Part shown: piece by piece, positions 18,735-27,854 of the stretch
How positions within the stretch are numbered: the first letter of the stretch is position 1
Layout: every line of letters starts with the position of its first letter
Source: Fibrobacterota bacterium
GTDB taxonomy: Bacteria; Fibrobacterota; Fibrobacteria; UBA5070
Assembly (NCBI GenBank): GCA_029557215.1
Contig: JAKPQQ010000103.1
Span: forward strand, 1 to 47,395
Direction: 5' to 3'
DNA: 47,395 nt
Notes under the pieces: model-generated
The model's database searches: none
Told to the model about the DNA's origin: nothing
The model's input: the letters and a program-made list of their open reading frames with translations, nothing else
Position numbers and translations under genes: made by a program

Positions 18735-18773
18735 GGCGATTGGCCTCCGATTGATTGTGTCCTTGGACCTGGC

Positions 18774-18867
18774 TTTCTCCAAATGGAGAAAAAATCGCCC
18801 CCGCATCATGCGGGCGTCCGGTTTTTCCCAACAAAAAACCCCGTCCGCCAGGCAAAGGCGAACGGGG
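18774..18867 (-). terminator. Two terminators and a hairpin between rng and argD
   Basis: On the minus strand the first structure after rng (18867-18833) is a stem of CCCCGT and GCC pairing with GGC and ACGGGG around a 7-nt loop, followed by TTTTTT: a strong terminator for sprA-rng. A second, CGCCCGCATGATGCGGGGGCG (18816-18796) with a bulge, is followed by six Ts. A third perfect 7-bp hairpin, TTTCTCC-AAAT-GGAGAAA (18774-18791), overlaps that T-run and lies in the argD leader. Confidence 0.8.
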
Positions 18868-18893
18868 CGGAACGAATCCGGATCGATGCCGAT

Positions 18894-20429
18894 CTACGCC
18901 AAGTTGTGCTGCGGGGTCAGTTCTTCCAGCGAACGCGTGTGGAAGATGCGGAAGCTGTCGGCCGGCGCGTCGGGATCTTCCACCAGTTCGATGGTCACGC
19001 CGAAGCTTTCCAGGCGATGGAACGCCGCCGAGTGTTCCGCAAGCAGGAAGTCGATGATGCGCGAATGCAGCACCAGCGTGATTTCCTTGGGTCCGTTGCG
19101 GCTCTGGCTGCGGCGCACCCAACGCTCCAGCGCGGCCACCACCGAGCTGGGCAAAAGGACGTGTCCTGTGCCTTCGCAGTGGCTGCAGGGCTCGGAAACG
19201 GTCTTGACCAGGGCTTCGCGCACGCGCTTGCGGGTCATTTCCAGCAAGCCGAACTGCGAGATGTTGTGCGCCACCGTGATGGGCGCGCGATCGCCGCGCA
19301 GGGCCTTCTTGAACTCCTTGACCAGGCGTTCGCGGTCGTCTTCCGACTCCATGTCGATGAAGTCGACCACGATGATCCCGCCCAGGTCGCGCAGGCGCAA
19401 CTGCTTGGCGATCTCCTTGGCGGCCGTGATGTTGGTGTCCAGGATGGTGGCGGCCTGGTCGTCCTTGCCCACGTTGCGTCCGGTGTTGACGTCGATCGTG
19501 GTCATGGCCTCGGTGGTCTGGATCACCAGGTGCGAACCCTTGCGGATCCAGACCTTTTCGCCGTACACCTTCTGCACGTCGGGTTCGATCTCGAAGACGT
19601 CGAACATCGGCGTCTTCTCGTCGTACAGGTGGACGCGGCTCACCAGATCCGGCGACAGCTGGCGGATGTACGCCTTGGTCTTCTGGAAGAAGTCCTTGTC
19701 GTCGACCACGACCTTGTCGACCTTCTCGGAGAAGTAGTCGCGCAGGATCCCCACGGCGGCTTCGTTCTCTTCCAGCACCAGGCGCGGCGCCTCGCATTCG
19801 CTGGCCACCGACTTGATGAAGGCCCACTTCTCTTCCAGGATCCCCATCTCGACGCGGAATTCGTCTTCGCTCTCGTTCAGGCCGTTGGTGCGCACGATGT
19901 AGCCCACGTCGGGCGAACGGCGCAGATCCTGCACCAGGCGCTTGAGCTTGCGGCGGGAACCGTGGTCGCGGCTCTTCTTGGACACGCCGATGAACGCCGT
20001 GTTGGGCATGCAGACCAGGAAGCGCCCCGCGATGGACAGATACCCGGTGACCTTGGCGCCCTTGGTGCTGATCGGCTCCTTGACCACCTGCACCAGGATC
20101 TCCTGGCCTTCGCGCAGAAGCTGGTCGATGGGCTTTTCGGCGCGGTCGCGGCGACGAGGATCGACATCGTCGTCGGCGTCGTCGTCGAAGTCGCCTTCGT
20201 CGGCCACGGCGACATCCGCCGCGTGCAGGAAAGCGGCCTTCTCCAGGCCGATGTCGACGAACGCGGCCTGCATGCCGGGAAGCACGGAAACCACGCGTCC
20301 CTTGTAGATGTTGCCGACGATGCGCTGGTTGTCGGGCTTGTCGACGACAAGCTCGGTGAGTCTTCCGTCTTCGAGCAGTGCGATGCGCTTCTCGAACGGA
20401 GAAACGTTGATGAAGATGTCTCTACGCAA
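18894..20429 (-). CDS. rng: Ribonuclease G/E family endoribonuclease
   Basis: 511 aa from a TTG start at 20429; GAGGT lies 7 nt upstream and overlaps the sprA stop, and the resulting N-terminus (MRRDIFINVSPFEKRIALLEDG) is the normal one. An S1 RNA-binding domain (about 35-125) carries an acidic insert at 80-90. The catalytic metal ligands Asp313 (TTIDVNTGR) and Asp356 (IIVVDFIDM) are present, and the zinc-link Cys415/Cys418 pair is in CSHCEGTG. The C-terminal scaffold of long RNase E is absent, so RNase G is the better name. It cuts single-stranded RNA in rRNA and mRNA processing. It starts 9 bp after sprA and is probably coupled to it. Confidence 0.93.
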   Translation of the reverse strand: MRRDIFINVSPFEKRIALLEDGRLTELVVDKPDNQRIVGNIYKGRVVSVLPGMQAAFVDIGLEKAAFLHAADVAVADEGDFDDDADDDVDPRRRDRAEKPIDQLLREGQEILVQVVKEPISTKGAKVTGYLSIAGRFLVCMPNTAFIGVSKKSRDHGSRRKLKRLVQDLRRSPDVGYIVRTNGLNESEDEFRVEMGILEEKWAFIKSVASECEAPRLVLEENEAAVGILRDYFSEKVDKVVVDDKDFFQKTKAYIRQLSPDLVSRVHLYDEKTPMFDVFEIEPDVQKVYGEKVWIRKGSHLVIQTTEAMTTIDVNTGRNVGKDDQAATILDTNITAAKEIAKQLRLRDLGGIIVVDFIDMESEDDRERLVKEFKKALRGDRAPITVAHNISQFGLLEMTRKRVREALVKTVSEPCSHCEGTGHVLLPSSVVAALERWVRRSQSRNGPKEITLVLHSRIIDFLLAEHSAAFHRLESFGVTIELVEDPDAPADSFRIFHTRSLEELTPQHNLA

Positions 20430-20438
20430 GGATTGACC

Positions 20439-23400
20439 TCAAAATCTGTACTGGAGGGATGCCAGGATGGAGATGTCGTGGACCACGGTCTCCTCCTGCA
20501 GGTCTGTGAGCGATCTACTGGCCGTCTGCTGGTATTTCGCATCGAATTGAGCGACCAGCTTGGACGTGAAGTTGTAGGACGCGTTGGACCCACCGTAAAC
20601 GGTAGTAACGTCTTTGGTCCGCTGGGTGGGCGCGGGCTCGTTCGTGGTGGGATCGACCTCGTCGTGGTCGGTCCATTGGCGGGTCCAGCCGCCCCGGAAG
20701 GTCACCACCAGGTCGTTGTCGAGCTTCACGAACCACCTGAGGATCTGGATGCCCTTGCGGGTCTGGATCCGGTAGGTGGCCGTGCCTTCGTCGCCCAGGT
20801 CCCAGGTCCGTTCCTGGCTGTTGCCCTTGAGCTCGAAGCATCGCGCCAAGGCGACCGTGGTGTCGGAATAGAACATGGGCAGCCCCATGGATTCGGGGCA
20901 GACGCCGTCGCCGTTCAAGGCCACCTTGGTGCGCTGCAGGGAGCGGGTGTAGCTGGTCTTGAACCGGTTGTCGAAGCTCCAGTTCCCCTTGGTCTTGGCT
21001 TGGATGCCCACCAGCGGGTCCAGCCGGATGGTCTTGTTGTCGGAATTCGACGTCTGGCGGTAGGGGTAGATCTTCTGGTTGCGCTCCCAGGTGGTCGTGT
21101 TGCTGGCGGTCATGCTTTCCAGCCAGCCCTTGAGGAACGGAATCCGTCCCGCGAAGTTGGGGAACGACGTGTTGACGGAAATCTGCGGCCAGGTCACCGA
21201 GGTGTCGACGCTCCAGGGCTCCCTCCAGCGCTCGTCCCAGGCGATCTGGTAGGAAAGGCTGGGTTCCACCCGCATGAGCAGTCCCGGGACGGTCACCTCG
21301 GTGGATCCCGAAAGCCGGTAGGAGCGCGTGTTGACCTGGCTGGCGCGATCGGCCCCGGATTCGGTGGCCAAGGTGTCGGTCAAGCCCGGGTACCGTCGCG
21401 GATCGTCCAGACGGGCGGGGTCGTACTGGCCGAACGCCGATTTGGAACGGCTGCCGGTGACCCAATCCACAGGCGTGCGCATTCCCGTCTCGTCGCCCAG
21501 GCCGGTCTGCCAGCGCCACAGGCCCCAGGCGTCCATGCCTTCGCGGAAGGCCATGTAGTCCAGGGTCTGGCGCACGCCCGAGGTCCGATTGTCCATCGAG
21601 TATTCCAACCCGATCCCGCTCCAGCGCCAGCGATCCAGCGTCTGCTTGGCCGATTCCACAGGCTTGTTCCACGAATCCGGGCCCAGCGCCTGGATGGTCC
21701 GGAACACCGCCGGGACGTCCAGACGCACGCTGCCCCGGAAATTGTCGGAGTGGTCGTGGCGCCAGAACTGCATGGATGACGTGTCCTTGCTGCCCACCGA
21801 ACCGGTGACCAGCATGGTGGCGGCTTCGCGTGTGGCCGAAGCGTTGGCCTGGTAGCCGCCCGTGGTGGTGAACCAAGGCAGGATCCTGGGCGAAAAATCC
21901 ATCGCGAACCCGACCTGGCGCCCGTCTTCGTTGCGCAGGAAGCCGAACTCCTGGCGCGCCTTGCCGTCGCCCAAGGCACCGGGGATCCGCACCCGCGTCG
22001 TGTCCCAATCGAAGATCAGCGGGAGGGCGTCGACCAGCCCGGACGCGGGATCGAACCGCTTGGCTTCGTCGTACTGGCTCCATTTGCGGTTGGATCGGAC
22101 GTTTCCCGTCCAGCGCAGGAAGTCCAGGACCTGCCACTCGGTGTTCAGACCGTGGTTCAGACCGGCCTGCCGCTCGAGCGTGCGCGACTTGAGGCTGTCC
22201 TTGTCCTCGTCCAGCACGGAATGCGTCCCGTCGATGTAGTCCAGGTCGCCCAGCGTGGCGGCCACGACCGACGGCCAGGGCTGGATGGTCAGGTTCTGCA
22301 CCAAGGTCGGCACCCACTTGCTGGTGGACGAGCTGAACGGCCTCCATTGCGGCGGTGCCACGGGCGAGAAATCGTAGTCGAACCGGATGGAGTGGGACGA
22401 CGTGGAATCGCGGCGGGCGGGAGCGAGGGTTCCCTGCTCGGTGTAGGTCCACGACAATTTGGGCCTCGCGAAGAACGTGTTCACCAGGAACGGCGCCACA
22501 CCCTTGCCTTCGTCGCGGGATCGCGACCAGGACGAGGACAGCGTGCGGGAAACGGTCATGGTCTGGTAGGCCTTGGCGTTGCGGACCGCCAGGTCCGACG
22601 AATCGCGGCGCATGTCGCCGTCCCACCAGTCGGATGCGATCTCGGAAAGACCGTCGCGCGTCAAGGACTGGTCGGCCTTCGCCCACGGGCGATCGACCCC
22701 GGCGCTCACCGTGTAGTTGACGGGAAGCCGCGCCTGCCACGATTCGGGCAGGAATCGTTCCAGGTTCAGGGCGGCGGTGCCGCTGGCGTGGGCGGTGGAT
22801 TTCTGGTTGGAAAGCTCGGGCCGTTTTTGTCCCATGGGCACGAAATCGCCGCCCTGGTAGTCCGAACTCGCCGACAGGTCGAGCAGATCCGAGAAGTTCA
22901 TCTGGGCGCTGCCGCGCACCGCGGTCCCGATGCCGTCGTAGGGGTCGTCGAGCTTGAGGTCGTTGATCCAGACTTCGCCGGAAACCGTCTTGGAAGTGGA
23001 CGACTGGTTGGGACTGATCCAGACGCGCATCCAGGTGATGGCCGAAAGCGTCGGATCGCCCTTGATGGACAGCGTGTCTTCCCGATCCAATCCACCGACC
23101 GCGGCGCCCAACCCATAGCGCTCCTGGAACAAGGAATCCTTGGAGACGCCCGCGTTCTGGCGGCGGGTCTTGAGGGAGGTGAGCGCCGACAACGGGATGT
23201 GGATCTGGTTGTCCTGCCAGGAGCGGATCATGCTCGCCACGCGTTCGTCCGGTGTCGCGGTGCAGCTCGCCTCGCCGATGGGACAGGTGGCCGGCGCGGG
23301 GTTGTAGGAATACTCGTAGTAGGGCGCGTTGGCCATGTCGGACACCCCGGAGCCGAACTGGATTCCCACGCGCACCGGTTTGCGATCGGTGCTGGTCCCG

Positions 23401-26400
23401 ATGCCTTGGACCTGGTGGTACAGCAGAAGCCCCAGGTTGCGGTACAGCGTGAAGTCGCGAGCGTTCTCGAACAGGCGGATCGCCGTGCCCGAATCGTTCT
23501 TGATCCTGGAGGTGGCGTCGAACGCGCGATACAGGTTCTTGTAGACCAGCCGCAGCGACTGTTCCTTGAGACGGGCTCCCGACGACGCATCTTCCGTGTT
23601 CGGGACCCCCCAGGCCCTGTAGACGGCGTTGTCGTCCTGGTTGTTGATCACCGAAGCCGACAAGCGCGCCGTGTCGGGCAGGATGATCTTGGTCGTGGAG
23701 GTCCAATCCTCGGTGGCGGTGGAATCGACCACGTAGGTGCTGTCGTTCTTGGCCATACGGCCCACCGACTTCCACTGGTTCCCCACCAGCGACATGCGGG
23801 CGATCTGCACGCGCTGTTCGAACAGGTTCGCCCCGTTCTTGGTACTGAGTCCATGAAAACTGATGCGCACGTACCGGAGGGCGGTCCAATCGGCCCCGCT
23901 TCCCTTCTTGAGGGTGATTTCTTCCAGCGGGATGCGGTAGAGCTTCCAGCCGCCCCGGAGCTTCTGGGCCGGGCTCGCGTTGCGGCCACCCAGACGGATG
24001 GTGTAGCGGTTGAACGAATTCGTGCGATCCAGCGAACTGTTGCGGTCCAGGTCTTCGGTGTCCCACCAGGTGTTGGATCCGTTGTCCATCGAAGCATTGT
24101 TGCCTTCGGTGCCGTTCACCTGCGCCGAAGGATCGTTGTTGGAAAAGTCCGCCTTGTAGTCGTCCTCGGCCAGGTCGTTCACTTCGTTGGTGGAATCCAG
24201 GGCCGAAAAGGTCTGGCTCACGCAATTCCTGCCGTAGCAGCTCCAACGCTGGATGCGTTCCTGCGTGCTGGGAACTCCATCCAGACCGTGGTCGTTCTGG
24301 ACCCGTCCGGTGGATGCCCTGCTCGAATCCAGGTTCTCGCCGTTCAGCGAATCGTTGGGTGCGAATCCTCCGATCGACAGATCTTCGCTGATCTGGCCGA
24401 AGTCGAAGGAAAGCTCGCCACCGCCGCCGTTGACGACCACTTCCAGGTACCGCGCCGAACTGTTGTCCCTCCAGGAACTGGGGAAGGCGCGCATGATGCC
24501 GCCCCACGAATGCCCGGCTCCCGTCAATTCGTTGGGACGCAGCTTGAGCTGCAGGATCGAGGTTCCCTGGGGGGCCGCGTCGCCGTCGTCGTAGTCGTTG
24601 TAGATGTTGCGCAGAAGTTCGGTGGAATTGGACGACCACACGAACGATCCCTTGTGCCGGAAATCCAGAGAATCTTCGTAGGGGCCCCAGCCATTCCTGT
24701 TGTCGTCGGGAACGCCGCCCGGAGGGCTGGCCTGGAACCACGACTGCGCGTACACCGGCAGATCGTTGTCCTGCCGCGCGCTCTCGAAGTCGTCGACCAG
24801 CGCGTAGCCTTCGTAGTTGGGATTGTTCCAGCTCTGCGCGCCTTCCAGCTCGATGCGCCACTTGGAATCGCCCTTGGCCCGCACGAACGGGATCCGGCTC
24901 GTGATGTCGGTGAGCATTTCCGATTCGCCGGACAGGCGCAGGTTCGCGCCCCACAGCATGGCCCGGTTGGGCTCGCGCTGCAGTTGGGGCCGCGGATCGG
25001 TGACGGATTCCGCGCGGTACAGGAAGGTGCCGCCCAGCACCGATTCCTTGCCGATCCAGGGCATCTGGTACTCCAGTCGCGCGCCGGCCACGGTCCGCGT
25101 CTCCAGCGAAAAGAACGGTCGGCAGGAAAAATCCACCTGGATGTCGGCCGACGCGTCGCGGGCCCGGTCGGAAAGGAGCGTGATCGTGCCGGTCTGGTAC
25201 TGGACGGCGTAGTCGATGCCTCGTTCCAGTCGCGTGGAACCGTTCAGCGTGAGCACCTCCGACCCCTCGATGATGTCCACGCAGTTGGAACCCGATACGC
25301 TCGCCATGTCGCGGCTTCCGATCTTGATCGAATCGGACGAGGTCTTGGAGGTGATCTCGATCGCGAACCGGGGACTCAGCTGCGACAGCACGGTCTTGCC
25401 GGTGTCGTAGATCGCCCCGCGGTCGAACTTCCGGAACGGCTCCAGCTCGGGGAAGATGATGGCCCGGTTGGTCCAGTCGAAGATGGTCGGGTCTTCGTAA
25501 CGGACCTTGCCCGTGGCGTCCACCAGCCCGAACACCTTGGCCCACTCGATGCCCGCGTCGTTGACGCTCTTGTCCGATGCGCTGGAATTGCGGTCCAGGA
25601 TCCGCACCTTCATGCTCGCGCGATCGCCTTCGGCCACCCATCCCAGCCGGTAGTAGCGGTTGCGCAGCTGCACCAGTCGCAGATCCGGATCGTTCTGGCG
25701 GTCGTCGTCGTACAACAACACCAGATCCGTCACGCTGGAAACGCCGTTCACCTTGCCGCGTTCGACCCTGCTTCCCTCTTTCCAGGCGACCGCCACGGCC
25801 GTCCCCGCCACGCCGCTCCTCAAGCGCAGCACGCCCCGGTCCCAATCCCACTCCAGAGAAGACAGTTCCCGCCAATATCCGTCCGGGGTCGCGGAGCTCT
25901 CCTTGAGGTTCATGAAGCTGTCCCGGGCCACGGCTCGGCCCCGGTAGAACGGCTTCCAGTCGGGACGATTGGTCCGATCCTGGTCCTTGACCCGGGTGAA
26001 CACGCGCAACTCCGTCGGCGGACTGCTCAACACAACGGTGTTGCCCTGGTTTTCGATCCAGCGCCGACGATGCTCGTAACTCGGGAAAAAGTCGCGCCCG
26101 ATGTCCATGTCGCGATCGTTGATGGGAGTGCTCACGACCTCCTTGGCCACGCGCCCGATCTTCTGTTTTTGCGTCTGGCCCTGCTCGCTGCCGCCCACCA
26201 CGGTCAGATCCACGTCGCCAAAGCGCATCTTGGCGCGGATGCCCACCAGTCCCGATGCCGCCTCGGAATACCCCGTCAAGCTGGTTCCCGGCAAGGCCAA
26301 CTGGATCTCGCCGAATTCCGCTTCCTGCAGGATGTCGTCTTCCGTGTCTTCCGGTTTTTCGCCGGCGTACTTCAAGTGCAGCGCCTGGCTCTGGCTCGCC

Positions 26401-27083
26401 CCGAACCCGTCCTGGTTCCAGGTGAGCGTCATGGAAACGAACTTCCCGATATTGCCGGTCAGGTTGACGTTGGGGATCTGTTCAGGAGAAAAGTCGGGGA
26501 ACTTGTTGGCCGTCCCGGCCTTTTCCTGCAGGTTGCTCCAGTTGGAATTGGCCTTGATCTGGGCGGTATAGCTGCCGTTGAACGACAGCGCCGGCTTGGC
26601 CAACCCCAGGCGCCGGGCCCACTCGGGGATCCTCACGGGCAGTTCGTAGCGGTTCTCCTGCTTGGCCGAATCGGTGAACCGGGCATGCCCCACCAGCTCG
26701 CGCCGCATGGCATCGCGGCGTCCGGCCGCCAGTGCGTCCTCCAGGTAGTCCGACAGTTCGGCGTAGTGGCTCTGCCAAAGATTGACCGAATCGATCCCCA
26801 AGGCCGAGTCCGTCTTCACGTACTCCTTGATGTCCACCGCCCGGGTGTCGAACCCGATCTGATGCTCGCTCTGGCGCATGGTGTTCGGGGTCTTGAGCAG
26901 AGCCTTGGGGGATTCCACCGGATCGAACGGCCGCGCGGCTTCGGGCAGCAGACTGTACCGGGGCGGGTCGGCCCAGGCCAGCACGGACAACCCTGCAAGG
27001 GCGACGGCCCCTGCCAAGCGATTGCGCATCGAACGTTTATGGTTTGGCGGTTGGGGCCGAGTCATGTATGGATCAGAGGACAA
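20439..27083 (-). CDS. sprA: SprA/Sov-family type IX secretion translocon
   Basis: 2214 aa, the size expected of SprA (about 2,200-2,500). The start is a TTG at 27083 with AGAAGGG 4 nt upstream; ATGs at 27065 and 27029 lack a ribosome-binding site, and the last opens the signal peptide core (MRNRLAGAVALAGLSVLAWA). Family stretches include SVNLWQSHYAELSDYLED, NVNLTGNIGKFVSMTLTW, and LPGTSLTGYSEAASGLVGIRA followed by KMRFGDVDLTVVGG, repeated SprA N-terminal motifs. The protein ends in alternating beta-strands and the outer-membrane barrel signature LQYRF. In the T9SS, SprA forms the giant outer-membrane barrel through which folded cargo with C-terminal domains passes. It heads an apparent sprA-rng unit. 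Cargo-like GH5 genes lie 3 kb away. Confidence 0.93.
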   Translation of the reverse strand: MSSDPYMTRPQPPNHKRSMRNRLAGAVALAGLSVLAWADPPRYSLLPEAARPFDPVESPKALLKTPNTMRQSEHQIGFDTRAVDIKEYVKTDSALGIDSVNLWQSHYAELSDYLEDALAAGRRDAMRRELVGHARFTDSAKQENRYELPVRIPEWARRLGLAKPALSFNGSYTAQIKANSNWSNLQEKAGTANKFPDFSPEQIPNVNLTGNIGKFVSMTLTWNQDGFGASQSQALHLKYAGEKPEDTEDDILQEAEFGEIQLALPGTSLTGYSEAASGLVGIRAKMRFGDVDLTVVGGSEQGQTQKQKIGRVAKEVVSTPINDRDMDIGRDFFPSYEHRRRWIENQGNTVVLSSPPTELRVFTRVKDQDRTNRPDWKPFYRGRAVARDSFMNLKESSATPDGYWRELSSLEWDWDRGVLRLRSGVAGTAVAVAWKEGSRVERGKVNGVSSVTDLVLLYDDDRQNDPDLRLVQLRNRYYRLGWVAEGDRASMKVRILDRNSSASDKSVNDAGIEWAKVFGLVDATGKVRYEDPTIFDWTNRAIIFPELEPFRKFDRGAIYDTGKTVLSQLSPRFAIEITSKTSSDSIKIGSRDMASVSGSNCVDIIEGSEVLTLNGSTRLERGIDYAVQYQTGTITLLSDRARDASADIQVDFSCRPFFSLETRTVAGARLEYQMPWIGKESVLGGTFLYRAESVTDPRPQLQREPNRAMLWGANLRLSGESEMLTDITSRIPFVRAKGDSKWRIELEGAQSWNNPNYEGYALVDDFESARQDNDLPVYAQSWFQASPPGGVPDDNRNGWGPYEDSLDFRHKGSFVWSSNSTELLRNIYNDYDDGDAAPQGTSILQLKLRPNELTGAGHSWGGIMRAFPSSWRDNSSARYLEVVVNGGGGELSFDFGQISEDLSIGGFAPNDSLNGENLDSSRASTGRVQNDHGLDGVPSTQERIQRWSCYGRNCVSQTFSALDSTNEVNDLAEDDYKADFSNNDPSAQVNGTEGNNASMDNGSNTWWDTEDLDRNSSLDRTNSFNRYTIRLGGRNASPAQKLRGGWKLYRIPLEEITLKKGSGADWTALRYVRISFHGLSTKNGANLFEQRVQIARMSLVGNQWKSVGRMAKNDSTYVVDSTATEDWTSTTKIILPDTARLSASVINNQDDNAVYRAWGVPNTEDASSGARLKEQSLRLVYKNLYRAFDATSRIKNDSGTAIRLFENARDFTLYRNLGLLLYHQVQGIGTSTDRKPVRVGIQFGSGVSDMANAPYYEYSYNPAPATCPIGEASCTATPDERVASMIRSWQDNQIHIPLSALTSLKTRRQNAGVSKDSLFQERYGLGAAVGGLDREDTLSIKGDPTLSAITWMRVWISPNQSSTSKTVSGEVWINDLKLDDPYDGIGTAVRGSAQMNFSDLLDLSASSDYQGGDFVPMGQKRPELSNQKSTAHASGTAALNLERFLPESWQARLPVNYTVSAGVDRPWAKADQSLTRDGLSEIASDWWDGDMRRDSSDLAVRNAKAYQTMTVSRTLSSSWSRSRDEGKGVAPFLVNTFFARPKLSWTYTEQGTLAPARRDSTSSHSIRFDYDFSPVAPPQWRPFSSSTSKWVPTLVQNLTIQPWPSVVAATLGDLDYIDGTHSVLDEDKDSLKSRTLERQAGLNHGLNTEWQVLDFLRWTGNVRSNRKWSQYDEAKRFDPASGLVDALPLIFDWDTTRVRIPGALGDGKARQEFGFLRNEDGRQVGFAMDFSPRILPWFTTTGGYQANASATREAATMLVTGSVGSKDTSSMQFWRHDHSDNFRGSVRLDVPAVFRTIQALGPDSWNKPVESAKQTLDRWRWSGIGLEYSMDNRTSGVRQTLDYMAFREGMDAWGLWRWQTGLGDETGMRTPVDWVTGSRSKSAFGQYDPARLDDPRRYPGLTDTLATESGADRASQVNTRSYRLSGSTEVTVPGLLMRVEPSLSYQIAWDERWREPWSVDTSVTWPQISVNTSFPNFAGRIPFLKGWLESMTASNTTTWERNQKIYPYRQTSNSDNKTIRLDPLVGIQAKTKGNWSFDNRFKTSYTRSLQRTKVALNGDGVCPESMGLPMFYSDTTVALARCFELKGNSQERTWDLGDEGTATYRIQTRKGIQILRWFVKLDNDLVVTFRGGWTRQWTDHDEVDPTTNEPAPTQRTKDVTTVYGGSNASYNFTSKLVAQFDAKYQQTASRSLTDLQEETVVHDISILASLQYRF

Positions 27084-27267
27084 AGTACCCTTCTGTCCAC
27101 CAACCAGTCACTCCCCCAGCCAGGTTTTCTCGCAGGCATACGGAATTATGACACCGGGGGCTCGGACTGAAGTCCCTCGCCAAGCCAACGCCGCCTACGG
27201 CGGCAAGGAGCTACATCCCACAGCCCACCCCTTCATCAAACGCCCAACCCTCCCTCAACCCAGCATT

Positions 27268-27580
27268 CACCCAACGCAGCGGCCAGGGTCGCCCCTCCTT
27301 CCGCTCCGCTCCGTCAGGCCAAGACGCTCCGCTACAGGAGGGCCAACCCCGTCCGATTACGCTAACCTCCGCAACCCAAACCACCCACCGGCCAGCGAAG
27401 CGTAGCCGGGCAAAGCGTACAGACTCACCCCAACGCAGCCGGCCAGGGTCGCCCCTCCTTCCGCTCCGCTCCGTCGATGCCTAGACGCTCCGCTACAGTA
27501 AGGCCAACCCCGACCGACTACGCAATTCTCCGCAGCTCCAAACCACCCCCCGGCCAGCGAAGCGTAGCCGGGCAAAGCGT
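27268..27580. repeat. Two-copy ~155-bp tandem direct repeat upstream of sprA
   Basis: Copy 1 is 27268-27418 and copy 2 is 27426-27580. Both begin at cacccaacgcag/caccccaacgcag, share GGCCAGGGTCGCCCCTCC and TCCGCTCCGCTCCGTC, continue through GACGCTCCGCTACAG, and end in the hairpin module GCCAGCGAAGCGTAGCC plus GGGCAAAGCGT. They differ by point changes and small indels. They fill the first half of the 771-bp gene-free region 27084-27854. Minus-strand reading frames through them repeat ALPGYASLAGGWFG only because the DNA repeats; I do not call a gene. Confidence 0.85.
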
Positions 27581-27609
27581 CCAAAAAGCAACTCCAAACC
27601 CGCGTTCGC

Positions 27610-27721
27610 TTTTTTTGCCTGGATGGTAGATGCAGCCGAAGGGACTTGAGCCCGAAGCCGTACGCCTGGTACGGCGAGCGGCGAAAGTCACGAGGATGCG
27701 CCGCCAGACAGGCAAAAAAAA
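27610..27721 (+). ncRNA. Candidate structured RNA element, copy 1
   Basis: The conserved core 27629-27700 aligns without gaps over its first ~38 nt to the copy at 38084. Proposed fold on the plus strand: P1 27643-27647 (GACTT) with 27685-27689 (AAGTC); a GA/GA internal loop; P2 27650-27652 (GCC) with 27680-27682 (GGC); internal loop CGAA/GAGC; P3 27657-27663 (GCCGTAC) with 27669-27675 (GTACGGC), loop GCCTG. Here the core is also enclosed by the inverted repeat TTTTTTTGCCTG (27610-27621) and CAGGCAAAAAAA (27709-27720). All stem differences from copy 2 are compensatory. Function unknown; the strand choice rests on the purine-rich loops. Confidence 0.5.
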
Positions 27722-27746
27722 GGGCGGCGAGGTAAACCTCGCCGCC
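27714..27746 (-). terminator. Rho-independent terminator downstream of mutL
   Basis: GGCGGCGAGG (27723-27732) pairs perfectly over 10 bp with CCTCGCCGCC (27737-27746) around a 4-nt loop. On the minus strand it is followed by eight Ts (27721-27714). It lies 109 bp after the mutL stop codon. Confidence 0.9.
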
Positions 27747-27854
27747 AAAGGATGTCGCCGCCAATTCCCCGCGCAAAACGGCGAGCATCCGTTGCTTAAG
27801 TTACGCTTAAGAACAACGTAAGTCAAGCGTAACGAAGAAGAATTTTTCCTGAAT

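Noticed and set aside
22152..27170. 1672-codon open frame on the plus strand opposite sprA, and a 1327-codon one at 17796-21779
   Set aside because: They are antisense frames left open by high-GC codon use in sprA, rng and argD; they show no signal peptides, domains or ribosome-binding sites, and the minus-strand genes are clear family members.
27650..27695. Resemblance of GAGCC...GCGAAAGTC to group II intron domain V
   Set aside because: Domain V is a ~34-nt hairpin with a GNRA loop and a 2-nt bulge; this element folds differently, the second copy lacks the GAAAGTC string, and no intron-encoded reverse transcriptase is nearby.
27357..27788. 143-codon minus-strand frame with repeated ALPGYASLAGGWFG
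   Set aside because: The peptide repeat follows from the tandem DNA repeat at 27268-27580 and the frame also crosses the mutL terminator; no ribosome-binding site or homologous family.
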